From the NCBI GenBank assembly GCA_947302515.1, contig CAMYVT010000009.1, positions 1-46,338 on the forward strand: 46,338 bases of DNA, written 5' to 3'. This stretch comes from an uncultured Caryophanales bacterium. GTDB taxonomy: Bacteria > Bacillota_I > Bacilli_A > RF39 > UBA660. A program made the position numbers and the translations under genes. Each line of letters begins with the position of its first letter. The first letter of the stretch is position 1. The notes below the pieces were generated by a model. That model saw only the letters and a program-made list of their open reading frames with translations. It did not search any database and was not told where the DNA came from. This document shows positions 37,301 to 43,136 of this stretch, in pieces.

Positions 37301-37522
37301 ATACATAAATTCTGGAGCATTATGAATAATATAAGGATTCTCTTCAGTACCATTACCAGAAGTAAATTCTGTTGCAATAGTTTCTCCATCCCACTTTTCT
37401 AATTCACCATAAGAAATAATTCCAGATAGTACTGTATATAGTGAAAATGAAAAGAAAGCAAGAAAAAAAGCAAGAACAAGAAGGAAAAAGATTTTCTTGA
37501 TTTCAATATTTTTCTTCTTCAT
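28397..37522 (-). CDS. 3041-aa exported surface protein with GGN-type beta-solenoid repeats
   Basis: A basic start and hydrophobic segment (about 10-37, ending SGIISYGELEKWDG) export the chain. Then come an N-terminal GNGTEENPYII-containing domain (about 50-350) and beta modules with a Listeria-Bacteroides-repeat-like phrase (FNGWVTD). A first set of GG-N repeats spans about 925-1100, followed by an inserted DUF6273-like module (about 1115-1385). A second, long set of repeats (about 1405-2165) is built on units such as GGTITNVYGGGNEAGVDTTN. The C-terminal 850 residues are Ig/beta-like with no LPXTG anchor. ATG 37522, behind AGGAAGTGAG, is preferred over GTG 37531. It lies 18 bp after a signal peptidase gene, which is its likely processing enzyme. 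An adhesin or matrix scaffold role is inferred. Confidence 0.82.
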   Translation of the reverse strand: MKKKNIEIKKIFFLLVLAFFLAFFSFSLYTVLSGIISYGELEKWDGETIATEFTSGNGTEENPYIIHNAPEFMYFKSLIEGESYEVYQDKYFELDSNIDFNNHPIKPIGIITQREVAITPDVSEIEEGSEEETVQESVTEVRTEERFFKGNFDGKGYSLMNYKMEESSDIEGTSYFALFTKIDEAKIERLNLDNYQVNVPETGKVVVSGFAGIIENSEVENISLRDFSVKVKKSESITVGIIAGISDDDTKLKNIYINGEIDDLNEGIVKYFDKGEAHNIISDIKYHGTILSNNVDELYIIRDDLIYRGEEEIDPNSLIELLSDGLPSDYYWSFDKNIFKILTHKLDVIEVPEESQKFNFSIQNSSAISLHAKGVEGTSVYVNDLDADSYYYEGLNYTQISNTTGTIPDGSNQGLYTSSNLATVYIRYSGSDINDASITGSVSISENYTDFYYYKKYPVVDGYVEFDLIDSPWGRRPNNRAFNGWVTDYTGAVITLDMDTYVRRVKIPVSDVSSPISITFYSSWTTATTVNTTGTLSSLKSVGMTALEPSVSETLTDYYCRYQVNRYNYYPNSNTLYTLNGTKINSGAYCNTNGGCTYIDHCDSNNYNPSTTYYSVEPIENSNNVTVSTFTPTISSPINYYSSGVAAGYFKRVTSGTDNIYSATGEKLSSCSGTCYQLMQYSDGALDPATTYYYLTTRDTNIFAPNSNINSSNISTSRPMTVTGINNGVDNSTTRRINLDDNWVMSSDIRIEHIRLYTEDTDTDISNFNSSDYYYYKIIGNFKNMKIGRGINRYNSYLTATSFVGGANSSTSSLKKYQMIVESGFYQNGTGVGYGTARDHYVNASVILGNDFDRITNANNDRLIVYYCYAGSWASNLYNSTSTSNSYNFPAIDTVVKSGSFGTNKEDYAAGVYDGGRGSGSHYSLRRVTVEGGYIYNLIGGPVSNSSRAGKNDIIMNVKGGTISHVFGGAGASNTVGNRILSITGGTIEYSVLGGSNAYTTGSSDPYGKIDGDTLVYVGGNVTVGNKNDTEYNISSGNVFGAGNGRNGELDVGSVNNSNVIIGPSASIKGSVYGGGNYGAVGGNITGTSSYTPAPVNGGDDDAPALYDDGTTDNNTRYFGNNPKNYITFNGQSYRIIGIFNNVDTPDGTKSLVRIVKNTYQGNANYWNNNYIPNGQNRLYSNYFIRSDNNAESTIYTYLNSTYYNGLNATARSYIQPAVWVMGATENENHTASQFYSLERGNVPGSSISSLSATFNVGLFYPSDYGFASEESCLTRNLSNYSNGCNNWFGSMVRNNAWTLMPSTYHENIYNGTRRNYDTYHVFYLNANHNLLRDNVAYRSGNNYNNRTNYIYPSFYLKDTVTISSGDGSSGNPYVIGTGDRLIDIIDELAHPEPSGDDDYTPVEDDGTYEEGTDYQARTHIHIIGGTIDGSVYGAGNNNGSGNKNGNRVANSKVTIDMDGGTVKESIYGGSNEKGTVYGDVLINVKNGSVLKSVYGGGKGGYSNNTNSGTYVSRNVDVNIGDSSTVSLTIGQNVYGGSAFGTVNGIGQGEGHNDSHVRVTVKNGAVITGSVFGGGEGNANYTPSEYGNVYVHINGGNMTNVFGGNDSKGSPSGVDIVYLNGGTIGNAFGGGNNTGQTYTDIRLQGSTITQNLYGGSNASGTIDNTHVTVSSGSATEVYGGNNLGGSANNTHVNVTGGTISTAIYGGGKQAESSSTKVNISGCTVPEVYGGGKQAGVDYTADVTITNATATNVFGGSNTSGDVGTSNVTVTGTNATAVYGGNNSGGTTETTHVSLATSTITNVFGGGDNASSTTSNINIQSGTITNVYGGGNEAGVDTTNVIVNGGTITTLFGGSNKQGNIDTTNVTVNGGTTTTLYGGNNLGGIVTETNIQATGGTITTVYGGGNKASVGETTLVLDSITSTDIYGGGNEAQVTGDVSLTISDATVSNNVFGGGNAAGVNGNVVLDIDDSTIGGSVFGGGNEGIVQHNTDVYVTSTSVAGNLYAGGNGATAVVYGDSTITIDGSTVVGNSSTTAPLAGCVFGSGNAASTGQDGAEGVATVNIVGGEFFGNVYGGPKMAVVYGVTETNIGTAAVSQNGLTESDIKIHGTVFGGGESNASGSDVYDYTFISVTDGITVNIDGTGYIANNHDFIINGSIFGSGNASSSAGASNITIKNLGSNSKPNRAISIQRVTDLVIDHSVIELMGAKDRTNDLVDFEYSFNQIDHLTIKNDTTLFLQHNANLLKEFYSGVDIGGTLTKAAVEIDDDTKTVTRNVDNRIYMVPGENLHIAVNQSATAYGRVNGMTFYGMYTSGDSNNYRTGLYDRSYDYGDSGNASLELVGGSYAVGLKNTNHDITVDGFYTNVLDDETYSEIVTKYINPSPIGDTGYRWIIGFEAINYTVPLTISKYSSLGTYELSMIDFAQGNTTFTVLGFDSTGLEDDVELIDSNLVPRIAATEEEANGVLGLSMKIETQEWTSSGTTKFYSANGGEYSGGQEYVTDSRQVAPSAMFYAYHAKNFSRTTGDMGECIITMQVAVPKNEIEFDIKFVTITVEIRARSHDEGTFYDASITYDKKYEMPAATDVFITNQSQFTTYFSLTDYFENYAAAYGRNNEYYRVITFTKPLPEGTIITMMDLASNSSRPEYYYYKINHSVYTASVAEWELYGEVAYPLSNFIKMDSTSTNNTYNDATANLLYYDTDTDMVDEEFLFIVDMKESTETGEHLNNKASFELRNSDGYGVINVVSGRDALMIYNTFESSNVVLSQHFDGVDSYLYYNVADQFTYSTEILYNQTDNRQSIIDTNYEYSNMGLNVQFFDRTGEQVSSSLLLGTSIKVGTQEYFADGGGVFRIKLASKVSNIERQLRVIAGKNLPPGNYTVRYTLFASEDGLHNSDFNNSIYQEFNVTVVSSSSYITTECNDNTKLVYGETGLNNGNTKINTYKVKYVADLNNPNFRVEIYKRNINAIDTTTYTSVPFSNLFKNSYTIVSGNEVSLPITEEDEQSFDFELADTLTSGTYRVVFKLYDNNQLIDEDVKNVIVQKKID
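31030..33310 (-). repeat. Coding array of degenerate GGN/YGGGN solenoid repeats
   Basis: On the minus strand about 30 tandem units of roughly 20-25 codons encode variants of (V/I)TNVYGGGN-x-G. Unit length varies and spacing is not constant, as expected for a beta-helix. Neighbouring units in 31700-32300 are most alike, pointing to recent local expansion. Confidence 0.75.
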
Positions 37523-37540
37523 TGTTCTCACTTCCTAACT

Positions 37541-38764
37541 TTAATAATTTTTAATTTTAATCATTTTCTCTATTTTATCTAATTCAAATACATGTTTTTT
37601 ATCAAAACGATTAGATACATTTTTCATAAAAGCAATCAAAGATTTTAATTCTTGCATTGAGTGTCTATCAGTACTAGCAATTTGTTTAAATTGATCATCA
37701 ACATCAACTGCAATCTTATATTTTAAAATCTTATATACTCCATCAAACATCTCATCATCATTATATAAAATACAATAAACAAGAATTCTTAAGAATAAAT
37801 GAATTGGTAAATCATATATACGATTTCTTATTGTCTCAGTAAGACCCATCTTATCCAAATCATAATCATAAATCTCTCTAAATGGAGGATTCTGAACATC
37901 TTCTACCAAATTCTCTGTATCATTATACAAAATCATAAGACATAATTTATAAATATATTGGTATCTAGTTAACCATTTCTTATTCATTCTAGCACTTGCT
38001 AGATTACTATTCTTACATTTAAGTAGTGATATTACTAAATCAATTGTTTCCTTTTCAAAAGTATATTTTTTCTTAGAAGTAGAAGGCTCAAAGACAAAGT
38101 AATCATCACATTTAAATATTTCAGTTTCTTCCTCTTTCTTAACTTCTTCAGCATGATCTTTATTCATTTTTTCTAATTCACCAATGTTTATTGTTTGAGT
38201 TAATCCAGAAGAAGGTTCTTCATATTTCTTTTTAGGATTAACAAATAAATCATCAGGTAATTTTCCAGCTTCTTTATTAGGACTCTTAACTATATATTTC
38301 TTAACAATAGAATCAAAATTAACTAAAGCAAGTAATATAAATATAATTAAGAATATTGCTATAGATTTAAGTACAAAACTAGGAGAAATAACTAAAGCAA
38401 CTTTACCAATAATTTGATCTTTATCTATAGGTTCATCAGAAACATTATTAACATCACCCTTAGTAATATATTTATCTCCATTTTTATTAACTAAACGGTG
38501 TGTTATTAAATTCTTATCTTCATCTAAGAAAGTAATAATATCATTTTCTTTAACATCTTTAGTAATATGAACAAAAATAATATCATCAACTTCTATAGAA
38601 CCTGACATAGATCCAGATGCTACAACAAAGTAAGTATAACCAAAAACATTAACATAATCTTTTTTCATGATATCAGTAACTACAAATGTATAGACACATA
38701 ATAAAACTAAGACAACTAGTAAGAAAGTTGCAATAGCTTTAATGATGTTTTTCACTCTACTCAT
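37541..38764 (-). CDS. ER-type signal peptidase I with an added cytosolic C-terminal domain
   Basis: Residues 1-160 are a complete ER/SipW-type signal peptidase: membrane helix (about 10-31), VVASGSM with Ser52, ITHRLV with His89, the Asp box TKGDVNN, and a second membrane helix (about 128-150). Then, unlike the usual family, about 255 more residues follow. These are a Lys/Glu-rich linker and a helical domain (about 225-407) with no known family that I recognise. It would lie in the cytoplasm. The gene precedes the 3041-aa protein by 18 bp and has an extended -10 box upstream, so it is likely the dedicated peptidase for that giant. The extra domain may bind the substrate or link to the AAA+ machinery (inference). 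Confidence 0.82.
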   Translation of the reverse strand: MSRVKNIIKAIATFLLVVLVLLCVYTFVVTDIMKKDYVNVFGYTYFVVASGSMSGSIEVDDIIFVHITKDVKENDIITFLDEDKNLITHRLVNKNGDKYITKGDVNNVSDEPIDKDQIIGKVALVISPSFVLKSIAIFLIIFILLALVNFDSIVKKYIVKSPNKEAGKLPDDLFVNPKKKYEEPSSGLTQTINIGELEKMNKDHAEEVKKEEETEIFKCDDYFVFEPSTSKKKYTFEKETIDLVISLLKCKNSNLASARMNKKWLTRYQYIYKLCLMILYNDTENLVEDVQNPPFREIYDYDLDKMGLTETIRNRIYDLPIHLFLRILVYCILYNDDEMFDGVYKILKYKIAVDVDDQFKQIASTDRHSMQELKSLIAFMKNVSNRFDKKHVFELDKIEKMIKIKNY

Positions 38765-38796
38765 CTTAGTTCACCACCAATCTATTCTCATATTAC

Positions 38797-38802
38797 ATTA
38801 TA
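38797..38802 (-). promoter_or_regulatory. Extended -10 box for the signal peptidase/giant protein operon
   Basis: The minus strand reads TGTGGTATAATG (TGG-TATAAT), 33 bp before the start at 38764, after the terminator at 38812-38856. Confidence 0.6.
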
Positions 38803-38811
38803 CCACAATAT

Positions 38812-38856
38812 AAAAAAACTATAAAAGCCTTTTTACTCACTTTTTATAGTTTTTTT
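38812..38856 (-). terminator. Hairpin terminator after the 539-aa unknown protein gene
   Basis: AAAAAACTATAAAA and a matching TTTTTATAGTTTTTT form a long AT stem around an 11-12-base loop, with a T-run on the minus strand. It follows the stop at 38868. Confidence 0.75.
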
Positions 38857-38867
38857 TTACTATTTTT

Positions 38868-40487
38868 CTACATGAATTGAACAGTCTTTAATAATTCACT
38901 CATTTTACATAAATTATTAATCTGATCAAGTGTTATTTTACTTCTCTCAATATTCTGAATTAAGTTAATAATTTGAACATCTTGAAAAGTAGCATCAATA
39001 GTCTCAGGAGTAATAATATCACTAGTAACATTAATATTTAATAACTTGTATTTTTCTGCAACAATATCAGTAATATTACTATCATTTAAACCATTAACTT
39101 TTCTTAAGAACCCATTATTTGGATTATAAATAAATTTTAAATATTCATTAATATTTTCTTCTAAAGTATGCTCTGCAAACTCTTCTCCAGAAAAGCATTT
39201 TTCTAAGAATGGGAAAGAAGTTAATGATATTAAGAATAAATCATAAACACTAGCAGAATCAGTTAGATTACTAACTTGATATTTAATCTCTAAATCATTT
39301 AATTCGTCATATAACTCTTTTAAATGTTTAATATGATTATTCATTTGTAACATAACTAATTTTTGTTTATCAGGTGAATTCTTAGCTAAGAATCCAACAC
39401 CACAAGCCTTTAAGTATTGTTTATACAATCCTTCTCTTTTACTCTCTTCTTTATCAATTTCTTTTTTCTTTGCTAAATAAGAAGTTTTGGCACTAGCTTT
39501 ATCTTTATAAAACTCTACTAATTCTTTTAATATAAATTCATAATGATAATATTTTTTTAATTCATTTAAAGTCAAATAAAATCCCATCATTGCATCATTA
39601 AATAATTTCTTTTCTTCTTCAGATGTAGCATTATAATCACCAGATAAGGTAAAAGAATTATAAACTCTATCTCTAGCAGGAGAACCCACTAAATAATCAT
39701 CAATTTTCTTCTGACCATCCAAAAATACTTTAGCATTATAGTATTCATCAGTAGAAATACGATCACCCAATTCATATCTAGCATTAACATATTTAGCAAC
39801 AACATCACCTGTAGGAGGAATAGTATATTCTTGATACATCTTATTTTTAGCTAAATCAACATATAAAGCTAATTGTTTATCGTATTTTTCAATTAAATAT
39901 TGTAGATTCATTTTTAATTGTAATTTAATATCAGGGCACTTAAAATATATATCTTCAAAAGTATCTTTTACTGAATCATAATCAGAATTTTCAAAGAATT
40001 TTCTCATATACATTTCAGTAAACATAGTATATTTAAAATCATCAATTGTTAATGTAATACCAAATTCTTTAAAATGATTAATAAACAATCTAATTTTTTC
40101 ATTAGTTTCTTCTAAAGATGCTAAATCATTAATAGAAGATAAAACATAATCAATATTTAATTTAAAAGAATTGGAAGCATTAGAAGCCAATTTTACTACA
40201 AATAAAAGACGATCAACATTGAGAGAAAGTTTATCATAAGCTTCTGTATTATCAACAGGCATTAATCTAGGAACTCTTTCATTAATTTCATTAAGTAAAC
40301 CATTAGCAATTTCTTGATAATAATTCTTTTTCTCATAGATCCATCTATTTCTTTCAGTAGATGCATCTAAATAGAATTTCTCTTTCATTCTTTTAGTTCC
40401 TTTATCAGTCTCTAACACATAATTTTCAATATATTCTTTATCTTGATTCATTTCAGAAACAATAGAGAATTGTTCAAGATTACTCAT
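38868..40487 (-). CDS. Large helical cytosolic protein of unknown function
   Basis: The 539-residue protein has no signal peptide or membrane helix and is predicted almost wholly helical (long Lys/Glu/Leu/Tyr-rich stretches such as KDKASAKTSYLAKKKEIDKE). I recognise no family. The start is set at ATG 40487, because a 48-codon gene (40480-40626) overlaps it as ATGAGTAA and supplies the ribosome site GGAAGGTGAAGAAG. A start at 40517 would run inside that small gene. It sits between TasA-like genes and the signal peptidase with the cytosolic domain, so a cytosolic scaffold for the export system is plausible but unproven. Confidence 0.6.
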   Translation of the reverse strand: MSNLEQFSIVSEMNQDKEYIENYVLETDKGTKRMKEKFYLDASTERNRWIYEKKNYYQEIANGLLNEINERVPRLMPVDNTEAYDKLSLNVDRLLFVVKLASNASNSFKLNIDYVLSSINDLASLEETNEKIRLFINHFKEFGITLTIDDFKYTMFTEMYMRKFFENSDYDSVKDTFEDIYFKCPDIKLQLKMNLQYLIEKYDKQLALYVDLAKNKMYQEYTIPPTGDVVAKYVNARYELGDRISTDEYYNAKVFLDGQKKIDDYLVGSPARDRVYNSFTLSGDYNATSEEEKKLFNDAMMGFYLTLNELKKYYHYEFILKELVEFYKDKASAKTSYLAKKKEIDKEESKREGLYKQYLKACGVGFLAKNSPDKQKLVMLQMNNHIKHLKELYDELNDLEIKYQVSNLTDSASVYDLFLISLTSFPFLEKCFSGEEFAEHTLEENINEYLKFIYNPNNGFLRKVNGLNDSNITDIVAEKYKLLNINVTSDIITPETIDATFQDVQIINLIQNIERSKITLDQINNLCKMSELLKTVQFM

Positions 40488-40626
40488 CTTCTTCACCTTC
40501 CTCTCCTTCTTCTTCAACTATTTCAATAATAGAATTATTAAGAAAATCCATATGTTCAATAACACGTTTATATATTTCGATTAATGTCTGATCATCTAAA
40601 CTTTTAATTTCCTCTAAATCTATCAT
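40480..40626 (-). CDS. Small acidic protein (48 aa)
   Basis: An ATG at 40626 with GAGGTGAT 6 bp upstream opens a 48-codon frame that ends at TAA 40480. The product starts MIDLEEIKSLDDQTLIEIYK, is helical in its first 35 residues and ends in a run of Glu, Gly and Asp. It overlaps the start of the 539-aa gene by 8 bp (ATGAGTAA), so the pair is translationally coupled. It is too short for standard gene callers but has a good ribosome site and operon fit. Function is unknown. A partner or leader of the next protein is likely. Confidence 0.6.
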   Translation of the reverse strand: MIDLEEIKSLDDQTLIEIYKRVIEHMDFLNNSIIEIVEEEGEEGEEDE

Positions 40627-40644
40627 ATTATCACCTCATAGAAT

Positions 40645-40672
40645 AAAAAGCCTTCTAAGCAGAAGGCTTTTA
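40645..40672 (-). terminator. Hairpin terminator (possible attenuator) after the major TasA-like gene
   Basis: AAAAGCCTTCT / AGAAGGCTTTT 11-bp stem, 4-base loop, and a T-run on the minus strand. It lies between the TasA-like gene (stop 40691) and the 48-aa gene (start 40626). No clear promoter exists downstream, so partial read-through likely sets the ratio of fibre protein to the following products. Confidence 0.85.
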
Positions 40673-40690
40673 AAACACCCTTTATATATA

Positions 40691-41704
40691 TTATGATGCT
40701 TTGTCATCAATACTGAATTGTAAGCTATAAGTTAAAGATCCACCTGATGCACGGTCTTCACAGTCATAATCTTGTCCTTCAATCCACATATAAATTCTTA
40801 CTTTAGTAATACCAGCATCAACTTGGAATATACTTAAATAAGCACTTGAAAGTATACCAGAAGAAAGACTTCCAGTAGTTGCAGGACTTACAGTTCCAAA
40901 ATAAGTAGTATCAGTACTATCTAATGGAATAGCAGCAGACTCAGGGATTGCAGCCTTAACACCTAAAACATCTCTTTTAGAATCTCCTGTAGCAGGAAGA
41001 GGTGTTGGAAGATGATAGTTGTTAGTTCCATTTGCTATTGCTGAAACTGTATGAACATCATAATTTGGTTCCCAAATAAATTTAGCTTGATTACCTTTAA
41101 TAGAATATGCTGAAGAAGCAGCAGAACCATAAGCTACACTACCTTCTTTAATTAATGCAACACGAGCTGCATTTTCAATACCTGTTGAAGTTCCTTTTGC
41201 AACAACAGACGAATTACTAGTTAAATAGATTGTTTGTTGTGCAGTTGATTGGAAGAACAAATCAAATGCAACGAAATCTCCAGAATTGCCATTAGTCTCA
41301 GTAGACTTAATAGCAGTTAAAATATTGTTACCAGTAGTGCTATCAGATTTAATAGTACCTTTATACATTTCCATATAACCATTAGCATCAACATTACCAA
41401 TCGTTGAAACTGGAGCTAATAAATTTGCACCTTGTGGCAATTGGTTATTAACACCACTCCATGCTGCAGTAGTAATATCTGTATTTGTTACTACTGATTT
41501 CCAGTTAATAGCATCTGTTGAAATTTGTAGACCTTCAGATGTAGTAACTGTAACATCGATAGAATCAACAGTAACAGTTCTGTTTGCTGTAAACCATGCA
41601 TAAGTACTTGTAGTTAAAACAACGCCTACAAATAAAATCATTATGATGGCCAAAAATAATCTTCTCTTTTTTCTTTGACTTTCTTTTTTACTTTTCTTAC
41701 TCAT
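40691..41704 (-). CDS. TasA/camelysin-like exported protein, large copy
   Basis: The 337-residue protein has a strongly basic start (SKKSKKESQRKKRR), a hydrophobic helix (about 17-36) and the cleavage region TTSTYAWFTANRTVTVDS. This is the clearest SipW-type signal in the window, matching the AWF-type sites of TasA/CalY-like proteins. The mature part is beta-rich, ending YMWIEGQDYDCEDRASGGSL. The WIEG-D-x-x-C phrase near the C-terminus is repeated as WIEGDDPECNND in the next upstream gene, so the two are paralogues. It lies 12 bp after that gene, with SD AAGGAGTAAT. A strong terminator follows, suiting an abundant fibre subunit. Confidence 0.8.
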   Translation of the reverse strand: MSKKSKKESQRKKRRLFLAIIMILFVGVVLTTSTYAWFTANRTVTVDSIDVTVTTSEGLQISTDAINWKSVVTNTDITTAAWSGVNNQLPQGANLLAPVSTIGNVDANGYMEMYKGTIKSDSTTGNNILTAIKSTETNGNSGDFVAFDLFFQSTAQQTIYLTSNSSVVAKGTSTGIENAARVALIKEGSVAYGSAASSAYSIKGNQAKFIWEPNYDVHTVSAIANGTNNYHLPTPLPATGDSKRDVLGVKAAIPESAAIPLDSTDTTYFGTVSPATTGSLSSGILSSAYLSIFQVDAGITKVRIYMWIEGQDYDCEDRASGGSLTYSLQFSIDDKAS

Positions 41705-41716
41705 AAAAATTACTCC

Positions 41717-42424
41717 TTACTTTTCCTTTTTGCCACTTAGATGCTCTTCGGTTATATCGATATGCATCTTAATTTCTCCCCCAAGCAAATCATTGTTACA
41801 CTCTGGATCGTCTCCTTCAATCCAAACAACCACAGTGTATCTGTCTTTACTCTTAGGTTTGAAATTCTTTCTTTGTTCCAATACGGCAATGTTATCAGAA
41901 ACAAACATTTTTGTATCAGGCTCAGCATCTCCAGTTTTTTCATTCTTTTTAGCATAAACTATAGGTTTACCATTACGATATATCATAATACGTATAGCTT
42001 CATCAACACGCTTAATCGTATCATCAACATCCATCTCCATCCAATAGTGAACAGATTCATTACCACCATTTACTACATAAAATGAATAAGCAATGTAATT
42101 ATCACCATTGTGAGACCCATCAGCCTCAGTATCGATGTCTTCAGGCAACCACTTTATTGAGATGTTGTCCATATAATTGATAGTTTCAGCAGAAAGATGT
42201 CTCGTTCTGTCTTTAACTTTACCAATTTCTGATAAATAAACATTTTTCTGGTTTGACAAGTTCTTATCCAAAGTAACAGTAAACCTACCACTTTGATAAG
42301 CAACATATAGAACCAAATAGATAATAGATATTATGATTAGTAAGAGTAATAAAGATATTTTTATTATCTTTTTAATCAGTTCTCTTTTATAAATTTTCTC
42401 TGCTTTTACTTCTACATCACTCAT
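41717..42424 (-). CDS. TasA/camelysin-like exported protein
   Basis: The 235-residue protein has a basic start with Lys-Arg pairs, a long membrane helix (about 19-40, rich in Leu/Ile) and a beta-rich domain. It shares the C-terminal phrase WIEGDDPECNNDLLGG with WIEGQDYDCEDRASGG of the gene downstream. The helix is longer than in the other family members and no clear AWF/AKY site follows it, so it may remain membrane-anchored and act as the fibre base (inference). It leads the 42424-38868 operon under the only canonical -35/-10 promoter I found in this region. Confidence 0.7.
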   Translation of the reverse strand: MSDVEVKAEKIYKRELIKKIIKISLLLLLIIISIIYLVLYVAYQSGRFTVTLDKNLSNQKNVYLSEIGKVKDRTRHLSAETINYMDNISIKWLPEDIDTEADGSHNGDNYIAYSFYVVNGGNESVHYWMEMDVDDTIKRVDEAIRIMIYRNGKPIVYAKKNEKTGDAEPDTKMFVSDNIAVLEQRKNFKPKSKDRYTVVVWIEGDDPECNNDLLGGEIKMHIDITEEHLSGKKEK

Positions 42425-42551
42425 ATATAACCCACCATCTATTATTATTTTCTAAAATCGCCAAATCCACCTTCCCTACTATCTATCTAATAACAATTAT
42501 AAATAAACTTTCAGAAAAACACAATACTTTAAATAAAAAAGTTTACATATT
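42425..42551 (-). promoter_or_regulatory. Promoter and leader of the 42424-38868 operon
   Basis: This is the longest gene-free stretch in the window (127 bp). On the minus strand it holds -35 TTGTGT (42519-42524), a 17-bp spacer and -10 TATAAT (42496-42501), then a leader of about 60 bases with GGTGGG before the ATG. Unlike the other promoters it does not rely on an extended -10, and the leader is long enough for regulation. I see no clear hairpin or riboswitch. Confidence 0.65.
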
Positions 42552-43076
42552 TTACAAAGTATCATATTCACTTAGTCTACCAATATAAATTAAATCAATT
42601 CCATCCATCTTTTGAAAGTCTTCAGGTTTTATTATTTCAGGTAAATCAAGTTTTAAGTTTGAGGAAGATAATACATATTTAACAAATTCAGCGCAATAAA
42701 AACAATTTTCTCTTTTTAAATGATAATGAGCTATTATCGCAATAAGACCCATAACATTAAATTTATAATCACTTCTATTCTTACTAACATCCTCTATAGT
42801 ATCTTTAATTATTTCGTAATCTTCATCACCAACTTCTAAAGAATACATTTTAATTTTAGTATTTTTAAATCTTTTAAATGTTCCATAATCAGGAGACTCC
42901 TGTACAAATCCACCTATAAAAGGATTATAAGGATTAAGTCTTCCAAAACTATACATATGCTTTAAATTTTCATCTAAAGCAATAGAAACATGTGAATACT
43001 CTTTTCTTGTATATAATTTAACTATTCTTGAAAGAATCGTTCCAGTATATGACAAAACAATGTAGATTTTTTTCAA
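42552..43076 (-). CDS. Permuted papain-like (YiiX/C92-type) amidase or peptidase
   Basis: The 174-residue protein shows the permuted papain-like order: a His early (EYSHVSIALD, His29) and the Cys late (NCFYCAEFV, Cys128 likely nucleophile, Cys125 alternative). A family-like RIVKLYTRKEYSH precedes the His. Members act as thiol amidases or peptidases on lipids, ubiquitin-like chains or wall peptides. No signal peptide is clear, although the first ~10 residues are hydrophobic. I start it at TTG 43076 because AGGAG lies 8 bp upstream. The GTG at 43085 would touch the ribosome site. It is monocistronic, with extended -10 TGTTATAAT at 43100-43105. Confidence 0.7.
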   Translation of the reverse strand: MKKIYIVLSYTGTILSRIVKLYTRKEYSHVSIALDENLKHMYSFGRLNPYNPFIGGFVQESPDYGTFKRFKNTKIKMYSLEVGDEDYEIIKDTIEDVSKNRSDYKFNVMGLIAIIAHYHLKRENCFYCAEFVKYVLSSSNLKLDLPEIIKPEDFQKMDGIDLIYIGRLSEYDTL

Positions 43077-43099
43077 TTGAAACACTCCTATCTTAAAAA

Positions 43100-43105
43100 A
43101 TTATA
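43100..43105 (-). promoter_or_regulatory. Extended -10 box for the papain-like protein gene
   Basis: The minus strand reads TATGTTATAATTT (TGT-TATAAT), about 24 bp before the start, immediately after the terminator T-run. Confidence 0.6.
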
Positions 43106-43110
43106 ACATA

Positions 43111-43136
43111 AAAAAAGATAATTAAATTATCTTTTT
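43111..43136 (-). terminator. Hairpin terminator after the FemABX gene
   Basis: AAAAAGATAAT / ATTATCTTTTT stem with a very short loop, followed by a T-run on the minus strand. It overlaps the stop at 43122. Confidence 0.75.

Noticed and set aside
42425..42551. A riboswitch or small RNA in the longest gap
   Set aside because: Only a promoter and ribosome site are clear. I find no stable hairpin or known aptamer core.
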